Below are positions 1-10,175 of a stretch of 64,000 nt of DNA, one piece after another. Below the pieces are notes generated by a model. It searched no databases. It was given only the letters and a program-made list of their open reading frames with translations, and was not told the DNA's origin. The first letter of the stretch is position 1. Each line of letters opens with the position of its first letter. This DNA comes from Hofstenia miamia. Lineage: Eukaryota > Xenacoelomorpha > Acoela. Where the stretch lies: assembly GCA_004352715.1 (NCBI GenBank), contig SCFE01000101.1:433253-497252 (forward strand), read 5' to 3'. The translations under genes were made by a program, and so were the position numbers.

Positions 1-80
1 GCGCAAAAAAGGCGACACCAAAAACCACCACCCCTATGATGACATGATCGTCGTCCTACCCAAGAAGCTCAGAAGCCACA
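1..80 (+). other. Short coding-like stretch at the window edge
   Basis: This piece is more GC-rich than its surroundings and is open in frame 2 of the plus strand for 26 codons (residues such as RKKGDTKN and PKKLRSH can be read) up to the single N at 81. After the N the sequence becomes AT-rich with stops. It could be the tip of an exon or a transposon fragment belonging to another contig. I do not recognise the peptide. Confidence 0.25.
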
Positions 81-99
81 NTAATTGAGGTTACATAAC

Positions 100-604
100 G
101 TAACAGAAGAAACTAGTCAAGCAGTAACAATAAGTAAATCCCTACCCGCAATAACACAGCTAACGTTACAAGGTAACAGCAGATTAACAGTGATAAAGCC
201 TGGTAGAGGATATTACAATATTTTGGCTTTGCTGTTCCATCTGTTGAAATTTCTCTTTTAACTGCCTTATTTCATTTTTTAACATCTCAGTCTGATTGCT
301 TTTCCTCAGAATTTCGAGGATTTCTCAAGGGATTGTTTCAGGGGACACTTGTAATATTTGCTGATCCATTGAGAGGGACAAGTCTGTATCCTCAGAGTGT
401 TGGGGTTGAGAATGATGCTCTTGGAGTTAAAACTCTGGGTGCTGTTTTCTTTACACTACCTTTTCTTCCATTATTGGTCATTATTTCCAAGTTGTTAGTA
501 GTGGCTTCCCATTTTGGTTCCGATTCTTGGTAATCATTGTGGTGCACTATAGTTAAGTATAAATTGATCACTTTGCTAACTATCGAGTTATATTTTTGTA
601 ACAA
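100..604 (-). pseudogene. Decayed gag-like reading frames of an LTR retrotransposon
   Basis: Just downstream (on the minus strand) of the primer-binding site are two overlapping open stretches in different frames. The first, about 604-392, is basic and Ser/Thr/Pro-rich (contains TNNGRKGS and KKTAPRVLTP). The second, about 400-180, reads acidic then helical (LSMDQQILQV, then LKNEIRQLKEKF), with heptad-like spacing that suggests a coiled coil. In-frame stops and a frame change break it, so it is not functional as it stands. Position behind an LTR and PBS suggests the start of gag; no nucleocapsid, protease or polymerase lies inside the window. The gag assignment is inference from position and composition. 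Confidence 0.45.
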
Positions 605-702
605 TCCAGTTGCTTAGATTACAGTATTTTGACTAAGAAGTAATAGTGTCGAGGTTTTCCAAGTTGTGTTATTGATTTTTCTTAATGTTCTTCCATTTTA
701 AA

Positions 703-718
703 CCTGTCACGGTCGCCA
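703..718 (-). promoter_or_regulatory. Primer-binding site matching the 3' end of tRNA-Arg
   Basis: The minus strand reads TGGCGACCGTGACAGG immediately after the LTR's terminal CA. Its complement, ending GGTCGCCA, looks like the 3' end of an animal arginine tRNA (T-arm end, acceptor strand, discriminator G and CCA). An LTR-adjacent TGG start is the standard arrangement for priming minus-strand DNA synthesis. The tRNA match is from memory of tRNA-Arg sequences, not a search. Confidence 0.6.
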
Positions 719-1469
719 TGTAGCATTTTCTACCAGGCCTCAATATCCATTTTCTCATATTGTTGCAATATAATTTTCTGGTAAACTAGTGAGTAGAGAT
801 GTACTGTTCTTAAACTAAACTCCAGTAACTGTAATTAATGGATGACGTAACAAACACTATTTAGGTGAGAAAGCTTTGCGATGTCTTTGCCAGCTATTGA
901 TGGGTGGACGTCTGCCCAAAGCTGATCTCCAAATCAAGTAAGCACCACTTCGTTCCATTTATGTTGAATGGGTTCCATCCCCCAGCTCAGTGAAGCAACT
1001 TATGTGTCCCCTATCCTAGCTTGATGCTTACTCAAAACTTGACATAATTCGACTTAGTATCGTTTTTGTAAAGTGTACTATATACTTACAACCTTGATTG
1101 TTACTAGCTGCTTGTTTAATAAATACATGATTAACAATTACCAAAATATCCTGGCTTTATGTAAATAAGATAGATAAGCAGCAGCAGCTTCCTAACCTAC
1201 ATGTAATAAATGATACATAGAAGGTCACATTTTCGGTCGCATTATTGTCATAATTTTAGACCTAGTTTAAATATAAATATAAAAACCTACATTTGGCTTA
1301 CTAGTCGTATATTGAGTTTGTTATTGTTTGTACATGTAAGAAGAAATCGATAGTTAGCTAAATGAAAATAAAAACTCCTAATCTCATACCTAACTTAAGT
1401 GTAGGTTCATGGTTTAGAGCAAGGAACCAATAATCGTTCCCGGTGTGAGATCCTCGCCACTACTGAACA
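719..1469 (-). mobile_element. 5' LTR of a retrotransposon (about 751 bp)
   Basis: Read on the minus strand, the segment starts TGTTCAGTAG at 1469 and ends GCTACA at 719, directly against the primer-binding site: the TG...CA ends expected for an LTR. A second, diverged copy of part of it (corresponding to about 1168-1411) occurs in the other orientation at 7821-8061, confirming that it is a repeat. The other LTR and the target-site duplication are outside the window or not determinable. The outer boundary at 1469 is chosen because it gives a canonical TGTT start. Confidence 0.6.
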
Positions 1470-1888
1470 CCAAACGTTTAGCTGAACATTGTAATTTATA
1501 ATCAAACCGTAATAAACTAAATATAAGAATTCCGAAGAATTTTCTTTAACAAATTTTACAATGGTTTTGCTCTATTTATATTCGAGTTCAAAAAGTACCT
1601 GTTGATTTTGAATTTCAAATTATTCGTCTGCCAAGATGCTAAAAATAATGGAAGCGAGTTTGCTCCCTTCAGTTTGCCAAATTAGTAAAATCGACAAATA
1701 CTAATTGTTAATCTTTTCACTGATAGTTTCTTAGTTGCATTACACAAAAGTAATTAAGATGATAATTAATTTATAATTCATTTCTAATTAAGTTTCAATT
1801 TGATCTTAATTCTTTGTTGACTGACTATATTTCTTTAACAGCTTAATTGGTTTTGGATTATGCTACAATAAAATATTTCTTGTTTTCT

Positions 1889-1891
<3 letters not shown>

Positions 1892-1918
<27 letters not shown>
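1892..1918. repeat. (TA)n microsatellite
   Basis: Uninterrupted TA dinucleotide run of about 27 bp. Confidence 0.95.
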
Positions 1919-1922
<4 letters not shown>

Positions 1923-2504
1923 GTTCTAACCATTGCATTTGGCAGCATTAAATGTATCTAGTTGCTAAACTGATTTTCAAGTAAATGCCTTAACTATTAG
2001 CAAATTGAAGGGAATTATCATAATTGCTAAAAAACTCTTAAATATCCTTAAAATTACTTCCTTTCGAAATTTTGCCTCAATATTTTTACAGTTAAAATTT
2101 ATTAAAATTCCTTTATGAATCACTGTTTTATCTGATTCGGACTACAATCTTTAAGTGGTCAAACGCTATTATGCCACTCAACCTTCTATGGTCTACAAAT
2201 AAAATAGGTAAATCATCAATGAGACATAAATAATGATTGACCTGCATTTTCATGTTTTGGAAACAGTTTAGTCAAACGTATTGTATGTCTTTTAAAACAT
2301 CTAGCTAATAATACAAAACAGCTTATTTTTAATAATTTACAAATATATTATAAGTTTGTTTTGCAGCCTGCATTCAGGAAACTATCCCAGCCTTTTAATA
2401 TTACATTGTTTTTCCATAAATTCAATATTTTTCTAGTACTTTGCTACTGCTATTGGTAACCTACCAATTATTGGACTAAAAGTTGCAGGTCGACTGTGGG
2501 TCAA

Positions 2505-2965
2505 GGTAATGTGAATCAGAGCTCGGCTCGGCTCGTTTAAATTTTGTGGAAGTTCGGCTCGGCTCGCCACATAAAATCTTTCAATGAAGCTCGTTTTAGC
2601 TCGGTATTTTTTTAAAAATATTGTCCTCAAAGAATTTTTTACATAGCTCTTTCTATTATTTAATAAAAATTTCTTAAATATCATTATAGGAAACGCATTC
2701 TGACTGCAAAAAATAAGAAAAATCTCCATAATCAAATTTACAAGCAGAACTATAAACTTGCTTTGCCTAAAATAGGCTCGTTTTGGGCTCGTTGTATATC
2801 AAATACTGTGCTCAAGCTTGGCTCGGCTCGGATCGTTAGAAGCTCGTTGACAAGTCTGATGTGAATGCGGGTTTTGCACCGGGGCCAGCTCGATGTTTAA
2901 AAAACTACATAGGTTGTGTGCAGGCATTTTTTGAAAAAGTACATGAGTAGTGGGCCGTGCTGGGC
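2505..2965. repeat. GCTCGG-rich degenerate repeat
   Basis: Two clusters of the short motif GCTCG(G), at about 2518-2620 and 2772-2850, flank AT-rich sequence. They are followed by a GC-rich patch with GGGCCGTGCTGGGCTG at about 2949. The short open frames here contain no recognisable protein. Motif clusters of this kind are typical of decayed non-autonomous elements, but I see no clear terminal inverted repeat. Confidence 0.4.
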
Positions 2966-3400
2966 TGTAAAATAACTTCGCGTCTTCAACCTTGCTTAAA
3001 CTCATATATTTATTTACCCGAATTACACAAATTAACTAAAAACGAATTTGACAACTAGTGCAATTCAGCCAAATAGTCTTAACAAAATACTTCTAATCAT
3101 GAACTTTATCATAGAAATTTAAAATTTTTAACTAACATTGATGATTGCAATTGATAAAAAATTTCGGAAGTCCGGATTGGAGTGATTGCTTTTATATACG
3201 ATCAATTCCACCTATTGAAATACAAAATGTCGCTACATTGAAAAAAATTGGTCAATACTATGAATAGCTTAATATTTGAAAAGTTTTAGCCACAATTTTA
3301 GATTTCAATTAATCCGGATTAGAGAGCTTGGATATCCAAGAATTTATACTATTACCAAATTATTGATTTCAGATGTGATAATTTTATTATAAATATATAA

Positions 3401-4673
3401 AGGGTGGTCACGAATTCCCTACGACTTTCAAAAACAGTGGAAAAATCAAAATTTAACAATGATTTACTGTGATATACAGATAACAGATATATAATGATTT
3501 AACAGAATATAATAACAGAATCAACAGTGATGCACAATTTTTCTGTCGTAATGGTCAACTTGTAAACCATCGCATTCGTTTATTGGCTTTAATGAAGCCA
3601 TTGGGAAATTCGCGAAAGCTTTTCAAATACTGTCTTTCAGTTCCTTTTAATGTTCGAGATTTCTGTGCCACAATTTTTGGCTTGAGCATGCCCAAGTGCG
3701 CGTTGTCGCAGGAGGTCAGATCCTGCTGAAAATGGGAACCCCGCAAAATACCTTTCACAACTAAAGCAGAAATAAATTTAGTTCTCAGCATATGAATATA
3801 GGAATCAGATGTCACACTGCCGTCAATAAAAAATGGTCCTATCAAATGTTGAGCAGACATGGCCGCCCAGATCATCACTTTCGGCGGATGTTGTCTGAGG
3901 TAATAATCTGGGTTGGCCTTGCTCCACATGGACGTCTGAATACAGCCTTTGCCCTCAGAATAGACCGCACACTCATCTGAAAAAAGATATGATCACGTCT
4001 TCGCACTTTGTCATATTTGGCCACAATCTGTTCACACGCATCTGCTGGTTGTCTGGAGATAAAAATTGCAATTTTGTTGGTTTCCAACTTCTGTAGTTTA
4101 GGTCTTTCTTCATAACATTCATCATTGTCGACCGCGTAATGTTCAATTCATCAGACCTTGGCCTCGTTCCCATGCAGGGATCTGCTTCAATAGAGCGTGT
4201 CACCATATTGGCATAGTCGTCTCGTTCATTAGGGCGTCCAGTATGCCGTTTATTCAAAACAAATCCAGACGTAAACAATTTGTCTGACCATCATTTAATT
4301 ACTCTTGCGACAGGTGGTTCAGCATCAAATTTATTCTGCAACTTTGCTCTCACTGACCGCACTGCAGCAACAGATTGATTGGACTCATAGTACCAAACCG
4401 CAGCCAATATGCGGTATTCTAGTGTATAATTTGATCTACCATCCGAAATAAATCAAGTGACATAAACTTGTGTGCTATATATAAAGCTGCAATTTATTAT
4501 TTCATTTTAACAACAATATAAATGTATGCATGCATATACATTGTTCGCAATTTACAGGAAAGGTATTTATCAAACCAAAAATCGACAAACATTGCCACAT
4601 GGAGATATTGTAGTGTAGGAGAATGATATATTTTTTATGACTATAGCGTCAAAATTTAGTTCACAGTAACCCT
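3401..4673 (-). mobile_element. Tc1/mariner-type DNA transposon, decayed
   Basis: A broken transposase frame (see 3555-4455) is bracketed by imperfect inverted ends: AGGGTGGTCACGAATTC at 3401 and, on the opposite strand, AGGGTTACTGTGAACT ending at 4673. The total of about 1.27 kb is the usual size for a Tc1/mariner element. The inverted ends match only partly, so the exact termini and the TA target duplication are uncertain. Confidence 0.6.
3555..4455 (-). pseudogene. Tc1/mariner (IS630 superfamily) transposase remnant with DUF4817-like N-terminus
   Basis: Read 4455 to 3555 on the minus strand. The N-terminal part contains NQSVAAVRSVRAKL and FDAEPPVARVI, typical of the helix-turn-helix DUF4817 region of arthropod-type transposases, then HTGRPNERDD. 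The catalytic part contains a first Asp in a FSDECAVYSEGK-type context near 3940-3975, then KVMIWAAMS, and a second Asp in FQQDLTSCDNAH. The expected third Asp region (SPDLNPIEN type) is not visible: the tail after about 3680 has lost similarity. An in-frame stop near 4300 and frame changes near 3975 break the gene. I found no ATG in frame at the start. Not functional. Confidence 0.75.
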
Positions 4674-5509
4674 CCGAAATTATAATACACTAAGGTTAAA
4701 ATTGCTTGGCTCTAGACAGGTCAATGACGTAATATTTGATTTCAAAAGAAGTTTTAATTTTTTGTTTACATAAAGCAAACATTGAAATGCTATTAAAGCG
4801 ATATGTTTTTATCGATTACATTAATCGCTCTAAAAATCAATGAAATTCGACAATTAAAAATCAATTTATTGTAGAGCTATTCAGCGGGCATCGAATGGTA
4901 TTTAAACTGAGTCGGTACTATAAAAACTCATGGAGTCTACCTATTAGTTGTAAAAATCGAATCTTACAAAAATGTAAAATTGGTAATTTCTTTCGGCCGA
5001 TACTGTGCAACCAGTATAGATAAATTCGATGCACTATTTTTAGACGTTTGTCAAAATAATAATACATCAGAAAGTCATCAAAATATATTAAATGCACTAT
5101 TTTGTATCGAATCTTGTTATAAGTCACTATAGAAACAAGCCAAATGGTGCCAAGAGATATTGATGCACTATTTTTTTGACAGACTAGTTTTATGCATGTA
5201 TATAACTGTAGTACAAACTAAATTATGTAAATACTAGCAAACTAGTGAGATATCCGGCTTAAACAACATTTACAATCAATAGTTTGTAGAAGTACCCAAA
5301 CTAAAAAAAGCATATTTCATTTTTTGAAAAGGAGGTCTACACAGTGCAACTTTTTAGCAACTTTTGTACAGAGAGCAAGAAAACGTGATCTTCGGGGCTC
5401 ACAGTCAAGAAATTGACAAAAAATTGGTTCAGAGCATGTTTCTAAATGATTTTTAGGTTCATATTTGCTTTACCTGGTTTATTGTATATTTACCTAATGC
5501 CTTTGTCCA
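4674..5509. other. AT-rich intergenic stretch, nothing supported
   Basis: No coding, RNA or repeat feature could be supported. The short open frame at 4918-5127 is low-complexity Lys/Ile/Tyr-rich and typical of chance. Confidence 0.6.
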
Positions 5510-6043
5510 GGGGAGTAGTTGTTTTTCCCCGGGAAGGAGTTTACCCGGTATCTTTAAAACCTGCATCGCACTTTAGCGCCTTGGACTTTTTGTGACGTCA
5601 TATAGATGACGTATAGATTTATACTGTTAATTTTATTATTGCATGCCTCGGAGTGTTTATATTTATATGATCGCCAAACATTTCACAGAAGATATCGCAT
5701 ATATATGTATATGAAGATTAAAAATTTGTTTTCTATTGCAATGAATATATTTTGTTTATATTGTATATATTTTACACTTTAAAGAACAAGTTTGTTGTTT
5801 TTAAATCAAGAGAGCTTTGATTTGAAACTTAGACCTTGAATGGCCAACATGTGATCAATTAATCACCAATTCAAACTTCTTTGTTAATAATGATTGCGAA
5901 GTCTAATTACTATTATTTTATGAATATATTATTTCAAATAATCGTTTGATGTTCCTATCACTAATATGTAGCGCTTGCCGTTCATATCATCAGCTTTAAA
6001 CATTTGCTTCATTTGCGAAATAATTTGGTCTTGAGCGCGTTTT

Positions 6044-6299
6044 CTAATTTGAGTGATAAAGAAAGCTAATTGTTATGTGCATTACAATCCTAGCGAAAAT
6101 TGTCGAAGAATTGACAAGCTGTTCAAAAGATGCTCGCGCATTATCACCGGTTCCCTTGATATCGAAGATGAAGATCGCATATCCTACTTGGAAAGACAAG
6201 ATAGGAACATCAGAGTCGCCACTTATCCCCTTCATCATTTGCAACCACCCCGCACTCGCAGCAGTCGCTATCAAATTTAATTTTACGGACTATCAATGA
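6044..6299. other. Multi-frame open island inside the candidate transposon
   Basis: A patch with higher GC than its flanks is open in at least three frames: plus 6053-6280 and 6075-6299, and minus 6274-6044. The frame at 6075 reads VPLISKMKIAYPTWKDK and the minus frame reads DVPILSFQVGYAIF. I recognise neither and cannot say which is real. It may be a remnant of the element's own gene. Past 6299 the sequence returns to AT-rich non-coding DNA. Confidence 0.3.
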
Positions 6300-6719
6300 G
6301 AAAGATCCAATATTTGCCATCCATGATTCGCAAAGCTAATATGTTGTACATCTAACCTCTTGTTTAAATACCCCTTTTAATAAACGTTCTACAATTTAAA
6401 GCAATTCATTTGCAAGCTATAAACTACAACAATTTTAGTAGCACTATTAATTTGTAGTAGAATTTTAAATTATTTGGTCAACGTGGAAATTATATGAATA
6501 TTCCTTTCTACTACTACATTTTAACGACTTATTAAATCATCTACAAACTACATACATCAATCAATAATGATACAAAGGAACAGTTATATTCAAGTTAAGG
6601 AACATTGAAGTTTTCTGAATACAAATTTGGTACACTTCTTTCATTTAAAAAATGAGTCTTAATATCGTTTATTATTATACTACTACTACTTATGTGTGGT
6701 GGACTAACAATTTTTGTTC

Positions 6720-6721
<2 letters not shown>

Positions 6722-6763
<42 letters not shown>
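6722..6763. repeat. (TA)n microsatellite
   Basis: TA run of about 42 bp. It creates the Ile-Tyr tract in the spurious open frame 6692-6919. Confidence 0.95.
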
Positions 6764-6767
<4 letters not shown>

Positions 6768-7189
6768 TATATTCTAAAATAAACAAATATTTGAATAAAT
6801 TAGCTATACGCAGCCTTAAAGTTCATGAATTACTCATTGAGATTCATTTTACATGTAGCATTTCAATTAAAAAATTATGTAAAAGAATGAAAAAAATTTA
6901 CTTAGGGAAATTCAAATAGACTATCTTTTAATGAATGCATACGCAAGTAAACATAATTTTAATTTGAGTCAATTTTGACACCTTTGTTACTTATAATGTT
7001 AAATGATTATAGCATTAAAACATTTAGCGAAACAAACATTAACATAGAGTATAGTATTTTATTGCGAATGACAAAATTTTGCTAAGCATGTATGGAAACT
7101 GACACAAATACATAAAACATTTGGAAAGAAATGCATAAAACTCACCACAATAAAAATGAATTCGCTTACCATACAAGCACAGGTAGACA

Positions 7190-7375
7190 AATATCGAGGC
7201 AAGTGAGAAATTACCTTTAAAAGTCCGAGGCCGCAAGAAATTTTTTAATAGAAAGTCCGAGGCAAGTGAAAAATTAACCTTAAAAGTCCGGGGCAGGTGA
7301 AAAATTAACTCTAAAAGTCCGAGGCAAGTGAGAAATTAGCTCTAAAAGTCCTAGGCAGCAATTAAAATTTCATAA
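7190..7375. repeat. Tandem array of about 32-bp units with core GTCCGAGGC
   Basis: Five to six imperfect copies of a unit like AAAAGTCCGAGGCAAGTGAG plus AAATTAACT follow one another, starting near 7192, 7222, 7252, 7284, 7316 and 7349. The same core occurs once more at 7434 in the right inverted end and, inverted, at 5577 and 5646 near the left end. The array therefore seems derived from the transposon's terminal sequence. Confidence 0.75.
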
Positions 7376-7594
7376 AATGCAGTCAATCTGATTTGATGAA
7401 AATATATGTTGACGTCATTTACGTGACGTCATCAAAGTCCGAGGCGGGTTTTAAAGATTCCCGGATGTTTACCCCGAAATATCCCCGTAGATTTCTTCAC
7501 TGATTGAACAACATTACTTATCTCATAGAGGCTCTGGATTGCCAATGCTGATACCGACTACTGAGCATTTTGAGAAAAACCGGATATCCAAATA

Positions 7595-7819
7595 TCATAC
7601 TGTTGCAATGATACAGTGCGGAATCAGAAATCGCGCACCACTTGCTAAGTGCATGATAAATCTTATAATTTTTTCGGTTCTAAATATTGAGGTGTCAAAT
7701 AGCATGTGCTGCCACCTCGGTTTAACAGTTGGGGTGGCAGCTGTCATCCTTGCCACCCCTGTTCCCGCGCCCATGCCAATTTTGCCATCACAATCAGGGG
7801 TGAAGAGGCACTGGGGTGT
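7595..7819 (-). other. GC-rich open stretch of unknown nature
   Basis: The minus strand is open through 7819-7595 (CLFTPDCDGKIG, then MTAATPTVKPRWQHM, then FLIPHCIIATV). The plus strand is also open over much of it. It is GC-rich relative to its flanks and contains a perfect GGGGTGGCA / TGCCACCCC inverted pair at about 7733-7760. Its 102-bp end (7718-7819) is repeated exactly at 8063-8164. I do not recognise the peptide; it may be a repeat element and not a gene. Confidence 0.25.
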
Positions 7820-8164
7820 NCCATGAACCTGCACTTAAGTTAGGGATAAGATTAGGAGTTTTTATTTCTGTTTAGCTAACTATCAATCCTTCCTTACAAG
7901 TACAAATGATAACAAATTCGATATAAGGCTAGCATCCAAATGTAGGATTTTATATTTATATTAATCTAGATCCAAATGAATGACTATAAGCTGACCAATA
8001 ATGTGACCTTGTATGTATCAATTATTACATGTAGGTTAGGAAGCTGCCACTTATATATCTTNCGGTTTAACAGTTGGGGTGGCAGCTGTCATCCTTGCCA
8101 CCCCTGTTCCCGCGCCCATGCCAATTTTGCCATCACAATCAGGGGTGAAGAGGCACTGGGGTGT
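7718..8164. repeat. 102-bp direct duplication flanking an N-bounded insert
   Basis: 7718-7819 and 8063-8164 are identical as far as I can compare them. The intervening 7821-8061 is bounded exactly by a single N on each side (7820 and 8062). Such a pattern fits contigs sharing an unmerged overlap of about 100 bases, with a small repeat contig placed between them. Confidence 0.8.
7821..8061 (+). mobile_element. Fragment of the same LTR as 719-1469
   Basis: In the plus direction this reads CATGAACCTGCACTTAAGTT, then ATAAGATTAGGAGTTTTTAT, then ATTACATGTAGGTTAGGAAG. This is the reverse complement, with scattered differences, of about 1411-1168. It is cut at both ends by a single N and its placement is probably an assembly artefact. 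Confidence 0.75.
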
Positions 8165-8800
8165 CGTTATGGTATGGCCATATATGGTAGGGCGGAATTT
8201 GTTAGCCATCCATATTATATTTTTAATTTCATCCATAAACTATGGCCATAATGGCCATTATGCAAAATATGGTGAAGATGAGGAAATATACGTAAATAAA
8301 ATAGTGATTTCTAATATTTAACAAAACTTAATACCAAAATTGCAAGCTCCAATTAAAACACCAAAATTGCTGTGTAACATGAAATTGTACAGACATCACA
8401 ATCATAAGCAATTTCATCAGGTAGCAGAACGATTTTGAAAGGTTCAGAAGCAAATTTCATAAAAACCAATCATTTTTTTCTTTAGTATTTATTCAGAATC
8501 TACTGCTTAGTAAACTTTTGCAACGATTTATCATATAAAAATATCTTGTTTTTTTCGAAGCATTAGTAAAATAAACAATTGTCAATTCAATTTTTATAAA
8601 CATGATATATTACATTAAGGTACATACTTTCTTGAAGCTCAATATAAATTATATATATGTAACAATACATTGAGGGATTTCCAATATGACCATATTTTTG
8701 GGTTTACCATCTATAATGGGCATAAAGTTTTTTCTACGATACCATTGTGGTATCCATAAATGGTATCTAATTATATGGTACCATATCGTAATCGGCAACT
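8165..8800. repeat. Region rich in ATGGCCAT / TATGGTA palindromic motifs
   Basis: Short palindromes cluster at both ends: TATGGCCATATATGGTA at 8170 and ATGGCCATAATGGCCAT at about 8241, then GATACCATTGTGGTATC and TATGGTACCATAT at 8740-8790. The clustering at two ends about 600 bp apart resembles a small non-autonomous element, but I could not define matching termini. Confidence 0.3.
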
Positions 8801-9132
8801 CTCATGACAATCATAGCATTTGGATGAAACTTTGCAATACAGAAATAAAGATAAACGTGGCCCAAAGCCTACCATACTTTTGTTTTTCCTTTAATCGGAG
8901 TCCAAGTTTAATGAACTGCTTCTATTCTAAACATTGTTGTTTTAAATACAATTCCGCACTGAATTAAAAAATTGGAAGTCTCATAGCGTTCTGATACTTT
9001 AATGACTTTCGGCTACAGTTTCCTTCCAAATGTGTACTTATCAGAATATTATATTTTTTTGATACAAACGGTCTTCAAGTAGGATTCTACATGTTGTGTA
9101 CACATGCATTAAGATGTAAAAAATTTAAATAT

Positions 9133-9618
9133 TTATTTAATACACAATCGCAAATGACACACATGAGGTTGGCAAAACAAAGTGACAATTAATATAAAAC
9201 AATTATAGTAGCAAAACCAATCTTTCACGAAATTTAATCTTTTTTCTTGATGTTCTTTTGTAATCAGAAGTCGATTTTTTCTGCCAATTTTTGTAACTCC
9301 ACTTTTTTTCAGTGTTCTCTGAACTGTGGTTTCATGCACAGAGATGTCGGCTTCAGTTTGAAGTCGGTTTGCAATTTTTTTCCCAGAAATATAGGGATTT
9401 TTGAGAGCAATTGCGACTGTTTTCTGAATGAATTTTCCAATAATTTTTCGAGGGCGTCCACTTCCTTTTCTTCTTTTGAGAGATTCTCCTTGTCGAATTT
9501 TTTTCAGCTTTCGAAAATAAGTTGATCGAGAAATTTGCGATGTCGCAAAGGCGTTTTCAAGCTGTTCCAACGTTTCCATTCCGAAGAAATCAAGTAGAAA
9601 CTTTGCAAAGCAAAACAA
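9133..9618 (-). pseudogene. Truncated Tc1-like transposase (DNA-binding half only)
   Basis: The frame contains an N-terminal helix-turn-helix (SRSTYFRKLKKI), the linker RRKGSGRPRKI with the GRPRK hook typical of Tc1 DNA-binding domains, and a second helix-turn-helix (GKKIANRLQTE, then SVHETTVQRTLKKSG). It then reads KEHQEKRLNFVKDW, where the catalytic domain normally begins, and runs into unrelated sequence and a stop. The 161 residues compare with about 340 for a full Tc1 transposase. The DDE/DDD domain is missing, so this is a dead fragment. It is a different subfamily from the copy at 3555-4455. I found no convincing inverted ends. Confidence 0.75.
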
Positions 9619-9854
9619 TTTGTTTGGTAAGTGTTTTCAAATAATTACGAAGTACCAGTTTAATTAATTAACTTTTTTGTTTGACCATTTTAAAGTTCAA
9701 AAAATTCTCGTTGTCTTTTATTTTTATAGTTTTCCTCTAAAACGTCTCAATACGTTTCCACAAAGCGTGAAAAAATAGGTGTTCAGTCTCATTTTTTTGC
9801 AGCCAACTATATGTGCACATTTAAAAACAATATTTTATTTAAAAACTAAGATTT

Positions 9855-9860
9855 TTTATT
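9855..9860 (-). terminator. Possible poly(A) signal for the PDZRN-like gene
   Basis: AATAAA on the minus strand about 320 bases past the stop codon at 10176. It is the nearest canonical hexamer I noticed, but in DNA this AT-rich it can occur by chance. Confidence 0.3.
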
Positions 9861-10175
9861 CAATTTATATGAACGAAAATACAGGTTGGAAAATTTTATG
9901 CTTACTTCGGATAATTGCATATACAATCGAATATTTGTAAGCAAAAAGATCTACATCAGCTATTGAGGTCTCATATCGCTTTATGATGTTATACCTTTTA
10001 AAAATAATTAAAAATTTTAAACAATTTAATTTCTACGAATATTCTGTAATTGGATTTACGTTGTTAAATACCCTTTAATTATGTTGGAAATAGATGCCAA
10101 ATGCAATGGAAATCTCAATATTACAATTTTAATTACAAATTCTAGCATTCACAATCATTATAAATATTTATATCA

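Larger units (their letters stand above)
5510..7490. mobile_element. Candidate DNA transposon with long degenerate inverted ends
   Basis: The left end at about 5535-5612 reads GGAGTTTACCCGGTATCTTTAAAACC, then a CCTTGGACTTT block and TGACGTCATATAGATGACGT. The complement of 7410-7480 gives the same blocks in the same order: GGGGTAAACATCCGGG, then ATCTTTAAAACCC, CCTCGGACTTT and TGACGTCACGTAAATGACGTC. This is an inverted repeat of about 80 bp, 2 kb apart. Inside the right end is a tandem array of the same GTCCGAGGC motif (7190-7375). I recognise no transposase, so the superfamily is open and the element is probably non-autonomous. Confidence 0.55.

Noticed and set aside
333-533. Plus-strand open frame of 66 codons
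   Set aside because: It is the antisense shadow of the gag-like minus-strand frames behind the LTR.
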